From NCBI RefSeq assembly GCF_000519265.1, contig NZ_KI912608.1, positions 3,401,421 through 3,465,420 of the forward strand: DNA of 64,000 nucleotides. Direction: 5' to 3'. The stretch comes from Desulfonatronum lacustre DSM 10312. Its GTDB lineage: Bacteria > Desulfobacterota > Desulfovibrionia > Desulfovibrionales > Desulfonatronaceae. A program made the translations under genes and the position numbers. The notes beneath the pieces were generated by a model, which was not told the DNA's origin, searched no databases, and saw only the letters and a program-made list of their open reading frames with translations. Shown piece after piece: positions 36,268 through 44,289 of the stretch. Within the stretch, counting starts at the first letter, position 1, and the number at the start of each line of letters is the position of its first letter.

Positions 36268-36453
36268 TTCAAAGGGAACCCCCAGGGTGGGCCAGCAACC
36301 ATCGAAATCGCTATCGAAATCGCTATCGAAATCGCTATCGAAATCGCTATCGAAATCGCTATCGAAATCGGAAAGTTTCCAGAAATCGATTTCGATCACG
36401 ATTTCGATTTCGATACCGATTCAGAGCCCCCGTAGTGCGAGAACAAATCTGTC
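36268..36453 (+). repeat. Element A, copy 1: hexamer-arm hairpin element
   Basis: About 185 bp. The left flank TTCAAAGGGAACCCCCAGGG is shared with copy 2. The left arm begins with exactly five copies of the 12-mer ATCGAAATCGCT (36301-36360). The right arm (36390-36420) is built of GATTTC-type hexamers complementary to the left arm. The right flank contains GAGAACAAATCTG, also shared. It lies in the 577-bp region upstream of the TraB gene, which otherwise shows no gene. Confidence 0.85.
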
Positions 36454-36573
36454 CTGCCGGCGCCGTGTCGCCCGCTTGCCCTCCAATCCGGCACGGTGTA
36501 GACAATTCCATTTTTTGCCGTGCTCAAAATGAACTGCTGCCCGGCTTCATCCCTCTTTCCAGAACCAAATCGA

Positions 36574-37809
36574 ATGCACCCAGAACCATCTTCCCCGTCA
36601 TCTCCCTCTGTCGAAGCGGCCGAAACCGGTCAACAGGCCCAGGTCCTTGAACTTCCGTCCTGCGTGAAGCACGTCCGGGTGGGCGGGAAGGACGTGTATC
36701 TCGTGGGCACGGCCCATGTGTCCAAGCAGAGCGTTGAGGACGTCCGGACCACGGTGGAGATGGTTCATCCGGACACCATCTGCGTGGAACTGTGCCCGTC
36801 CCGGCATCGGGCTTTGATAGACCGGGACGGCTGGCGCAAGATGGACATCATGCGGGTGATCCGGGAGCGCAAGACGCCGTTTCTGCTGGCCCAACTGGTC
36901 CTTTCCTCGTTCTACCGCAAGCTGGGCGACCAACTGGGCATCCAGCCCGGAGCGGACATGGCCGAGGGCGTGCGCTTGGCCAAGGAGACCGAGGCCCATC
37001 TGGTCCTGGCGGACCGGGAGGTGGAGATCACCTTGAAACGGACTTGGCGGCATCTGGGCTTTCTGGAAAAGTTCAAGATGGTCGGGCAGTTGCTGATGGG
37101 CCTGATCTTTGCCGGCAAAATCGACGACGGCGTTGTCGAATCCCTGAAGCAGAAGGACCAGATGGAAATCCTGATGGACGCCTTTGCGGACGAATTCCCC
37201 CAGGTCAAGCGCCGGCTCATCGACGAGCGCGACCTGTTCCTGGCCCAGAAGATCCGCGAGGCCCCAGGCCAGACCGTGGTCGCCGTGGTCGGGGCCGGGC
37301 ACATGGCCGGGATAGAAAACCACATCCACCAGGATACGGACCTCGGCCCCCTGACGGTCCTGCCGCCCAAGTCCAATATCGGCTCGTTCCTGAAGTGGGC
37401 CATTCCCATCGCCATCGTGGTCCTGATCGCCTGGGGATTTCTCAAGGAAGGCCAGGCCCACGCCATGGAATCGGCCATCATCTGGGTCGCCCTGAACAGC
37501 GTTCTTGCCGGGCTGGGCGCGGTGCTGGCCTGGGCCCATCCGTTGACCGTACTCACGGCCATGGTCGCCTCGCCGTTCACCAGCCTGAATCCGATGATCG
37601 CCGCCGGATTCGTGGCCGGATTCGTCCAGGCCCTGATTCGGCGGCCCACCGTGGCGGACCTGGAAGACCTGCCCCAGGCCATCACCTCCCTGAAAGGCTT
37701 CTGGACCAACCCCTTGTGCCGGATTCTGCTGGTGGTGGCCCTGGTCAACCTGGGCAGCTCCCTGGCGGCCTTCATCTCCGGCGGCTGGATCGCGGCCCGG
37801 ACATTTTGA
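36574..37809 (+). CDS. TraB/GumN-family membrane protein
   Basis: 411 residues. The cytoplasmic N-terminal half carries the TraB pattern (VYLVGTAHVSKQSVEDV, CVELCPSRH, VAVVGAGHMAGIENHI). The C-terminal half has about four membrane segments, e.g. WAIPIAIVVLIAWGFL. Family members were linked to pheromone shutdown in enterococci, but the biochemical function is unknown; the GTAHVS/GAGHM motifs resemble metalloprotease-like TIKI/EreA folds. Start ATG 36574 gives a Ser/Pro-rich leader. Followed by a strong terminator. Confidence 0.85.
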   Translation: MHPEPSSPSSPSVEAAETGQQAQVLELPSCVKHVRVGGKDVYLVGTAHVSKQSVEDVRTTVEMVHPDTICVELCPSRHRALIDRDGWRKMDIMRVIRERKTPFLLAQLVLSSFYRKLGDQLGIQPGADMAEGVRLAKETEAHLVLADREVEITLKRTWRHLGFLEKFKMVGQLLMGLIFAGKIDDGVVESLKQKDQMEILMDAFADEFPQVKRRLIDERDLFLAQKIREAPGQTVVAVVGAGHMAGIENHIHQDTDLGPLTVLPPKSNIGSFLKWAIPIAIVVLIAWGFLKEGQAHAMESAIIWVALNSVLAGLGAVLAWAHPLTVLTAMVASPFTSLNPMIAAGFVAGFVQALIRRPTVADLEDLPQAITSLKGFWTNPLCRILLVVALVNLGSSLAAFISGGWIAARTF

Positions 37810-37811
37810 AC

Positions 37812-37844
37812 AAAGGCCGCCACCCCGGCGGCCTTTTCGCTTTT
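37812..37844 (+). terminator. Rho-independent terminator after the TraB gene
   Basis: Stem AAAGGCCGCC / GGCGGCCTTTT with a 5-nt loop followed by TTTT-CGC-TTTT. Confidence 0.88.
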
Positions 37845-37930
37845 CCGCTCCCTTTCGACCCGGCACGTATCCAGTCCGGTCCGGACAATCATCTGCCCAG
37901 CCCACCGACATCCGCCGAACCCTCGCCAGG

Positions 37931-38086
37931 GCAATTTTGTTCTCGAGCTATGGGCGCTCTGGATCGGTATCGAAATCGAAATCGTGATCGAAATCGATTT
38001 CCGGCAATGTTCCGATTTCGATAGCGATTTCGATAGCGATTTCGATTTCGATGAGTTATGCTCCACCCAGGGTGTTCCCCCCTTGA
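37931..38086 (-). repeat. Element A, copy 2 (inverted)
   Basis: Inverted relative to copy 1. Reading the minus strand: TTCAAGGGGGGAACACCCTGG flank, two ATCGAAATCGCT-type 12-mers, GGAACATTGCC loop side, hexamer arm, then GAGAACAAAATTG. Flanks match copy 1 but the number of 12-mers differs (2 against 5). It lies upstream of the E1 alpha gene; 38087-38267 shows nothing else beyond a possible promoter. Confidence 0.85.
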
Positions 38087-38267
38087 ACGTCATCCTGTCT
38101 ATCACTCTGAAATCATGAAAATTTTTCAGAGAACAAAATAGCCCTGGAGCCCTCCCTTTTAGGGGTTCAAGAAGCACTGTTTTCCTGCTACCTCATTTCT
38201 TCCATCAAACGCCTGGCCGCACCGTCGCGCGGCATCGCCCGCAACCATGTCACCGCACGGAGGTTTC

Positions 38268-39233
38268 ATGAATATCCCCGAGGAAAAGCAAAAGGAAATG
38301 CTCTGGACCATGCTGCTGTCCCGCCGGTTTGAGGACGAACTGGCCGAGTTGTGCAAGATCGAGGGCAAAATCCCCGGAATGACGATCCTCAGCACCGGAC
38401 AGGAGGCCGTGGGCTCCGGGGCTTGCGCGGCCCTGGCCCCGGAGGACGTGATCATCTCCAACCACCGCAGCCACAATCACCTTCTGGCCAAGGGGGCCGA
38501 CCCCAACGCCCTGATGGCCGAGATCTACTGCAAGCGCACCGGCTGCAACAAGGGCAAGAGCGGCACGCTGCACCTGGCCGTGCCCGAGGTCAACGCGCCC
38601 TGTACCTCCACCGTGGTCGGAGCCGGGCCGCCCATTGCCGTGGGTCAGGCCTTTGCCCAACAGTACAAGGGCGAACAGCGGGTCACGGTCTGCTTTTTCG
38701 GCGACGGCGCGGCGGCAGAGGGATCAGTGCACGAGGCCATGAACCTGGCCGCGCTGTGGCGGCTGCCCGTGATCTTCATCTGCGAGAACAACGTCTACGC
38801 CGGGGCCCAGCGCTATGAAGAGCACGCCCCGAACCCGAGCATGGCCGACCGGGCCACGGCCTACGCCATGCCCGGCGAGGCGGTGGACGGCAACGACGCC
38901 CTGGCCGTGTATCAGGCCGTGCGGGACGCCAGGGAGCGTGCATTGGCCGGAGAAGGGCCGAGCCTCATCGAGTGCAAGACCTACCGCTGCCGGGGGCACG
39001 GAGAAGCCGATCCCCAGCATTATCAGCCCAAGGAAGAGATTTGCGCCTGGCAGGAAAAATGCCCCATCCCCCGCCTGCGGGATGACCTCCTGAGCCAGGG
39101 ACTGATCACCCCGGAAGAGGTGCGGGACATGGAGGCCCGGGCCGAGGCCGTGGTGAAGGAGGCGGTGCGTTTTGCGGAAGACAGCCCGTTTCCCAACCCT
39201 GAAGAGGCGCTGGAGGATGTTCTGGTGGCGTGA
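38268..39233 (+). CDS. TPP-dependent 2-oxoacid/acetoin dehydrogenase E1 alpha subunit
   Basis: 321 residues. Catalyses thiamine-diphosphate-dependent oxidative cleavage or decarboxylation with the beta subunit. TPP motif GDGAAAEGSVHEAMNLAALW...ICENN and the phosphorylation-loop-like YRCRGHGEADPQHY are present, as in PdhA/AcoA. ATG 38268 follows GGAGG. Partner beta subunit 194 nt downstream, past a long palindrome. No E2 or E3 gene follows. That is unusual for a multienzyme complex, so the electron or acyl acceptor is unclear. Confidence 0.88.
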   Translation: MNIPEEKQKEMLWTMLLSRRFEDELAELCKIEGKIPGMTILSTGQEAVGSGACAALAPEDVIISNHRSHNHLLAKGADPNALMAEIYCKRTGCNKGKSGTLHLAVPEVNAPCTSTVVGAGPPIAVGQAFAQQYKGEQRVTVCFFGDGAAAEGSVHEAMNLAALWRLPVIFICENNVYAGAQRYEEHAPNPSMADRATAYAMPGEAVDGNDALAVYQAVRDARERALAGEGPSLIECKTYRCRGHGEADPQHYQPKEEICAWQEKCPIPRLRDDLLSQGLITPEEVRDMEARAEAVVKEAVRFAEDSPFPNPEEALEDVLVA

Positions 39234-39290
39234 CCGATTGGAAAAGCCGGAATAGCCGCTCAGCACAATTTCATGAGAAAGCATGTGTTG

Positions 39291-39385
39291 GTCCGGCATG
39301 TCTCGATTTTTGGGAATCGCTTGTTTGACTGAGCTACGAGGCTGGCGAAGGAGTTGCGAGGCCCAAAAATCGAGACATGCGGGAC
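39291..39385. repeat. Long inverted repeat between E1 alpha and E1 beta
   Basis: Arms of 24 nt (39291-39314 and 39362-39385) pair with one mismatch. The core CATGTCTCGATTTTTGGG is matched by CCCAAAAATCGAGACATG, with a 47-nt loop. No T run. As RNA it would be a very stable intercistronic hairpin; it may be a repeated element rather than a terminator. Confidence 0.8.
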
Positions 39386-39427
39386 CGCTGGTGAAGCACT
39401 GCGAGCCATAAGCAAAGGAAGGATATC

Positions 39428-40405
39428 ATGCAGAAACTCGGAATGGGACAAGCCATAAATCAGGCCCTGCGGGAGGAAATGCGCCGCGACCCCAACGTGT
39501 TCATCGCCGGAGAAGGCGTGGGCGTGAGCATTCACTTGAACCCCATGTTTCCCACCCACGGCCTGCTGGAAGAGTTCGGGCCGAAGCGGGTCAAGGACAC
39601 TCCGGTTTCCGAAGCGGCCATCGCCGGGTTGGCCGTGGGAGCGGCCGAGGCCGGGCTGCGGCCGGTGGTGGAAATCATGTTCAACCCCTTCTTCACCCTG
39701 GCCTCGGACATGATCGTCAACCACGCGGCCAAGCTGCGTTACCTGTCCGGCGGCAAATCTACGTTTCCCCTGGTGGTGCGTATGAAATCCGGCGCGGGAA
39801 TCGGCGCCGGATGTCAGCATTCGCATAACCTGGAGGCCTGGGTGGCCCATTGCCCCGGCCTGAAGGTGGTCATGCCGGCCACGGCGGCGGACGCCAAGGG
39901 ACTGCTCAAATCAGCCATCCGGGACGACAATCCGGTGATCTTCATCGAGCATATGGGCCTGTACTTCGCGCCCATGCCCGTGCCCGAAGGGGAATATCTC
40001 ACTCCCATCGGCAAGGCCGAGGTCAAGCGACCGGGCACGGACGTGACCGTGGTCACCTGGTCCGGCATGCTCGGCGTGGCCATGGCCGCGGCGGAAAAGC
40101 TGGCCCAGGAAGGCGTGGAGGTGGAAATCGTGGATCTGCGCACCCTGGTCCCCCTGGACAAGGAGGCCATCCTCGCTTCCGTGGCCAAGACCGGCCGACT
40201 GGTGGTCCTGCACGAAGCCACCCGCACCGGAGGCTTCGGCGGAGAAGTCGCTGCCGTGGTCATGGAGGAAGGCTTCAACCTGCTCAAGGCCCCGCTGCGC
40301 CGGGTCACCGGCCCGGACATCCCCGTCCCGGCCAGCCCTCCGCTGGAACGGTTCTACATCCCAGGCGACGACCAGCTGATCGCGGCGATCAAGGAGATTC
40401 TGTGA
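39428..40405 (+). CDS. TPP-dependent 2-oxoacid/acetoin dehydrogenase E1 beta subunit
   Basis: 325 residues of the transketolase pyrimidine-binding plus C-terminal domain type. Conserved regions: FIAGEGVG (activating Glu), DTPVSEAAIAGLAVGAAEAGLRPVVEIMF, HSHNLEAWVAHCPGLKVVMPA and TRTGGFGGEVAA. Pairs with the upstream alpha subunit. Start ATG 39428 follows AAGGAAGG. The molybdopterin oxidoreductase gene starts 55 nt downstream and may share the transcript. Confidence 0.9.
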   Translation: MQKLGMGQAINQALREEMRRDPNVFIAGEGVGVSIHLNPMFPTHGLLEEFGPKRVKDTPVSEAAIAGLAVGAAEAGLRPVVEIMFNPFFTLASDMIVNHAAKLRYLSGGKSTFPLVVRMKSGAGIGAGCQHSHNLEAWVAHCPGLKVVMPATAADAKGLLKSAIRDDNPVIFIEHMGLYFAPMPVPEGEYLTPIGKAEVKRPGTDVTVVTWSGMLGVAMAAAEKLAQEGVEVEIVDLRTLVPLDKEAILASVAKTGRLVVLHEATRTGGFGGEVAAVVMEEGFNLLKAPLRRVTGPDIPVPASPPLERFYIPGDDQLIAAIKEIL

Positions 40406-40460
40406 GATTTTGTAACCACATCCTCGCCCGCCCCCTGAACCGCAACGCACAGGAGGAACC

Positions 40461-42748
40461 ATGCGCATCAACCGACGGACCTTTTTGCACTACTCGACCC
40501 TGGTGGCCTCGTCCCTGGCCCTGAGCGGCCTGCCCCTCTACGCCTACAACCCCCAGTCCGGGGCCGGGCCACGGGACGGGGTGCGCCGCAGTTATTGCGG
40601 CCTGTGTCACCCGCGCTGCGGCACCCTGCTGCACATGAAGGACGGCAAGGTCTTCGAGGTCAGCGGGGACCCGGACCATCCGGTGACCCGTGGCCTGATC
40701 TGCGAGCGGGGGTTGCTCATGCCGGAGCATATCCATCACCCGGACCGGATAATTATCCGCTGAAGCGGGTCGGGGCCCGGGGCGAGGGGAAATGGGAGCG
40801 GATTTCCTGGGATCAGGCCCTGGACGAGGTGGCCGCCAGGCTGAGTCGGCTGCGTGACGCCCACGGGCCGGAAACCCTGGGCTTCACCCACGGCACCAGC
40901 CGGACCCATCACTGGGACTGCCGCCGGTTCTACAACCTGTTCGGCTCGCCCAACGTCTGCGGGGCGAACAACATCTGCATGTGCCCGTCCTACGCCACGG
41001 AGTTCGCCACCTACGGCGGCATGGCCCGGGGCAATGCCCGGCAGGCCAAGTGCCTGGTGGTCTGGGGCAAGGCCTCGGCCAACTCCTCGCCCATCCAGGC
41101 CTGGCCGGCCACCCAGCAGGCCAGGCGCAACGGGGCGACGATCATTGTGGTGGATCCCCGGGAGATCGAGGAAGTGGCCCTGGCGGACATGTGGCTGCAG
41201 ATCCGGCCGGGCACGGACCTGGCCCTGATGCTGGGCTGGATCCGGCTGATCATTGAAGAAGAGCTGTACGACGCGGACTTCGTAGCCCAGTGGACCGTGG
41301 GCTTCGACGAACTGCGGGAGGCGGTGCGGGAGTACACCCCGGAGAAGGTCAGCGGGATCACCTGGCTGCCCGTGGAGCAGATCACCGCAGCGGCCCGGAT
41401 CTACGCCACCTCCAAGCCGGCCCAGCTGCCCTATGCCTACGGCCTGGACAAGCAGGGCATCAATTCCACCCAGTGCGCCCGGGCCCGGGCCATCCTGCGG
41501 TCCATTACCGGCAACCTGGAGATCCCGGGCGGGGAAACCTTCGGCCAGACCCCGGAGGTGGCCCGGGTGCGCGGGGAATTCGACCTGGTGGCCGCCGAGG
41601 CCATCGGCCCGGAGCAGCGGGCCAAGCAGCTCGGAGCGGACACGTACCCCTTTTTCGGCTTCCCCGGCTGGGAGCGCAACCTGGCCAACAACCGGAAGCT
41701 GCCCAAGGGCCAGGTCAACCCGCCGTCCATGTACCGGACCTGCGTGGCCCACATTCGGGACGTGTTCCAGGCGGCGATCACCAAAAAGCCTTACCCGATC
41801 ACGGCCATGTTCTCCGTGGCCAGCAATCCGATGCTCTCCTTCCCGGACCCGAAAATGGTCTTCAACGCCCTGACCGCCCTGGAGCTGTACGTGGTCATGG
41901 AATACTACATGACCCCCTCCGCGGCCCTGGCGGACTATGTTTTCCCCTCGGCCACCACGGTGGAGCAGCCCGAACTGTGGGTCACCGGCGGGTTCTGCAT
42001 GGCCTGTCCTCCGGGCATCGAGCCGCTCTACGAACGCCGGGACACCTATCAGTTCTACCGCGGCCTGGGTCTGCGCCTGGGCCAGGAAAACGACTGGCCG
42101 TGGGAGAACCTGGAGCAGGCCTGCGACTTTCGTCTGGAGCCCACGGGGCTGACCTTCCGGGAGCTGACCGAGCAGTATGGTTTTTTCGGCACGCCCGAAT
42201 TCAAGCGCTACGAAACTTCAGGCTTCGGCACCCCGTCGGGCAAGGTGGAGCTGTATTCCAGCATCTTCGAGGAGTTGGGTTGCGAGCCACTGCCCACGTA
42301 CAAGGAGCCCCTCTGGAGTCCGGCCGGGAATTCGGATCTGGCCCGGGAGTTTCCGCTGATCCTGATCACCGGCAGCCGGTTCATGCCCATGTACCATTCC
42401 GAGCAGCGTCAGATCGCATCGGCCCGGAAGGTGAATCCGGATCCACTGGTCCTGCTGCACCCGGAAACAGCCCGGGAACTGGGCCTGGAGAACGATCAGT
42501 GGGTGCTCGTGACCTCGCCCAAGGGCAAAATCCGGATGCGCCTGCGCACCTCCACCCGCATTCATCCGCGAATGGCCGACGCGCAGCACGGCTGGTGGTT
42601 CCCGGAACGCAGGCAGGAGCTTCCGGAACTCTTCGGGGTCTACGAGTCCAACGCCAACATGCTCTGCCCGCTGGAACCGGAACATTGCAGCCCGGAAATC
42701 GGCTCCTGGCCGCATTCGGCGTTGTTGTGTCGGGTTGAGGCCGCGTAA
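40461..42748 (+). pseudogene. Tat-exported molybdopterin oxidoreductase, frameshifted
   Basis: DMSO-reductase-superfamily enzyme expected in the periplasm. The N-terminus has a Tat signal (INRRTFLHYSTLVASSLALS). A 4Fe-4S motif follows (YCGLCHPRCGT ... GLICERG), then Mo-bisMGD domains (GATIIVVDPRE, RSITGNLEIPGGETF, DYVFPSATTVEQPELW, SGKVELYS). The frame that starts at 40461 stops at 40761-40763. The remainder (to 42748) is one frame back, the switch being needed near 40752-40756 so that HPDRII joins YPLKRVGARGEGKWERISW. No classic slippery heptamer is seen. Either a real 1-nt loss or a sequence error; the rest (about 660 residues) is intact. A Cys in NNICMCPS may ligate Mo. Substrate unknown. 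Confidence 0.85.
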
Positions 42749-43085
42749 TACCAATTCTACTTCGGCAATGCGTTTTTCGCTTGAGAAAATGCAGTTATCG
42801 GGGTCGGTATCGGGATAGATACTGTTTGTTCGCCAATAATCCTAATTCGACCCCGATGCCGATGCCGAAAGAGAAGCTTTGAATGAGAGTATCTACTCAG
42901 CTCATTTTGCGTCCGTTCATGCTCCGGCAATCGGGGTCGGGGTCGGCGCTTCGCTATCGGAGTCGGAATCGAAACAGGAAGAAATCAGAACACATCCCAG
43001 CGTTTTCGATCCCGATCCCGATTCCGACTCCGACCTCGGAACCGGTATTACTCTATGCTGAATAGTTACGAATTAGAAATGGTAT
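42748..43085. mobile_element. Element C, copy 1, interrupted by element B
   Basis: Ends ATACCAATTCTA (42748-42759) and AGAAATGGTAT (43075-43085) are inverted repeats. Inside is a hexamer-arm hairpin (about 42796-42870) with the loop text GTTTGTTCGCCAATAATCC, which recurs inverted at 49579. The right part is split by element B copy 2. The left end abuts the stop codon of the molybdopterin gene. Confidence 0.75.
42889..43069 (+). mobile_element. Element B, copy 2 (181 bp), nested in element C
   Basis: Terminal repeats GTATCTACTCAGC (42889-42901) and GCTGAATAGTTAC (43057-43069). It is flanked by GAATGAGA (42881-42888) and GAATTAGA (43070-43077), a 7/8 match target duplication. Removing it plus one duplicate restores an element C end resembling the copy at 49579. 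Internal arms and the CATCCCAGCG text match copy 1. Confidence 0.85.
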
Positions 43086-43110
43086 AACGGGTCAATCCGT
43101 CCCAACGCCT

Positions 43111-43162
43111 AAACGCCTGAACCGCCCGGAACCATAGGTTGCGGGCGGTTCAGGCGTTTTTG
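43111..43162. terminator. Long-stem terminator between the molybdopterin and NicO genes
   Basis: Stem of 16-17 bp (ACGCCTGAACCGCCCG / CGGGCGGTTCAGGCGT) followed on the plus strand by TTTTTGG. Serves the plus-strand gene; the AAACG run on the other side could serve NicO. Confidence 0.85.
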
Positions 43163-43170
43163 GCCGACAA

Positions 43171-44253
43171 TCAAACATACCCGGCGCTGAGCAGCAGGCT
43201 CGCGCCCAGGATGATTATCAAGGCCGCGCCCAGGCAGGCCAGGGTGCGGTGCAGGATGGCGAAGAGGCGTTTAGAGCGACGGCTGACGCCCAGCACGGCG
43301 TTGGTGGAGCCGACGGTGATCAGTCCCAAGGCCGAGGCGGTCAGGCCCATGCCCAGGGCCAGGGGGATCATGGCCGCCAAACCGGCCCAGAAGACGTTCA
43401 GACTGAGGGTGAAGAGCAGGATCAGGGCCGCGCCGGGGCAGGGCATCAGGCCGGTGGCCAGGGACAGGGTGATGATGTCCCTGGGGCTGGAACGCGGGCA
43501 CTCATCGGCCTCTTCACCGGATTTCCCCTTTGCCGCCCGCCACCAGTCGAGCAAGGTCTTGCCCAGGAGGAAGAAGCCGATGAGTACGATCAGCGCGTAG
43601 CTGATGGACTCCAGCCTTCCTTCCACGGAGTGGAACGCGGCGATGTTCGCCCGCCCCAGAGCCCAGGAAAGCCCGACAATGATCACCACCGCGGAGAGGA
43701 TGTGGGTGGCGGTGATCAGGTTGCCGAAAAGCAGGGCCTGCCGCCAGGTTCCCCGTCGGGAGACGAAATAGGAGCAGACGATGGATTTGCCGTGCCCCGG
43801 CCCCAGAGCGTGCACCACCCCGTACAGAAACGAGAGCAGCATCAGCTGCCAAGTGGCTGCCCCAAAAGGCCGTTCCTGGATCTGGCGGGCGTAGCTGGTC
43901 ATCCGCTGGCGCAGCTCGCGTTGCAGGGCGATCATCTCGGCGAAAAACGGAGGCGTGATGCGCGGGGCCGCGGACGGAGGGCGGGCCAAAGGACGGTCCG
44001 GAGGTTCGCGGGAAGGCTGCCCGACTCGCTCTTCCAGTGCCGGGCGGCCTTGTTCGGCGGGCTGGCCCAAAAGCTCCCCGGCGGATTCGTCGATGTGTTG
44101 CCCAGTGGGTTGCACAGTTGATTGGCCCGTTGATTGTTCAGGGGGCCGTTCCCGGGACGGGGGAGTGAGAAACGGATTTTGGGCCAGGGCTTGGCCGATC
44201 CAGAGCAACACAAGCATGGCCGTAATCAGGGCGGTTATGGTGGTGCGGATCAT
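43171..44253 (-). CDS. NicO/RcnA-type nickel/cobalt transporter
   Basis: Membrane transporter of the high-affinity nickel/cobalt (NicO) family. Signal/anchor segment (MIRTTITALITAMLVLLWIG), a Gln/Pro-rich periplasmic stretch of about 80 residues with short repeats (STGQSTVQPTGQ), then about six membrane segments. The hallmark HALGPGHGKSIVCSYF and the ATGLMPCPGA motif are present. 360 residues. Uptake for hydrogenase or export cannot be decided; the hydrogenase operon and hypAB in the same window favour nickel supply. Divergence from neighbours suggests its own unit. Confidence 0.85.
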   Translation of the reverse strand: MIRTTITALITAMLVLLWIGQALAQNPFLTPPSRERPPEQSTGQSTVQPTGQHIDESAGELLGQPAEQGRPALEERVGQPSREPPDRPLARPPSAAPRITPPFFAEMIALQRELRQRMTSYARQIQERPFGAATWQLMLLSFLYGVVHALGPGHGKSIVCSYFVSRRGTWRQALLFGNLITATHILSAVVIIVGLSWALGRANIAAFHSVEGRLESISYALIVLIGFFLLGKTLLDWWRAAKGKSGEEADECPRSSPRDIITLSLATGLMPCPGAALILLFTLSLNVFWAGLAAMIPLALGMGLTASALGLITVGSTNAVLGVSRRSKRLFAILHRTLACLGAALIIILGASLLLSAGYV

Positions 44254-44289
44254 GCCGTGGACGCGCTTCCGGAGCGGGAAGCGGAATGG

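Noticed and set aside
36297-36420. Possible CRISPR array
   Set aside because: The repeats are contiguous 6/12-mers without spacers, and the two halves form a hairpin; no cas gene is nearby.
36287-36532. Open frame encoding a Ser-Lys-Ser-Leu repeat protein in element A
   Set aside because: The frame exists only because 12-bp units lack stops; there is no ribosome site or family resemblance, and the sister copy does not preserve it.
40749-40760. Programmed -1 frameshift in the molybdopterin gene
   Set aside because: No X-XXY-YYZ slippery heptamer or obvious downstream pseudoknot; mutation or sequence error is simpler.
41290-42738. 482-codon frame overlapping the molybdopterin gene
   Set aside because: Product is low-complexity and Gly/Pro/Arg-rich, while the parallel frame carries the recognisable oxidoreductase domains.
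43171-44253. Urease/hydrogenase accessory assignment (HupE/UreJ) for the NicO gene
   Set aside because: The HALGPGHGKS motif and long periplasmic insert fit NicO/RcnA better than the short HupE/UreJ proteins.
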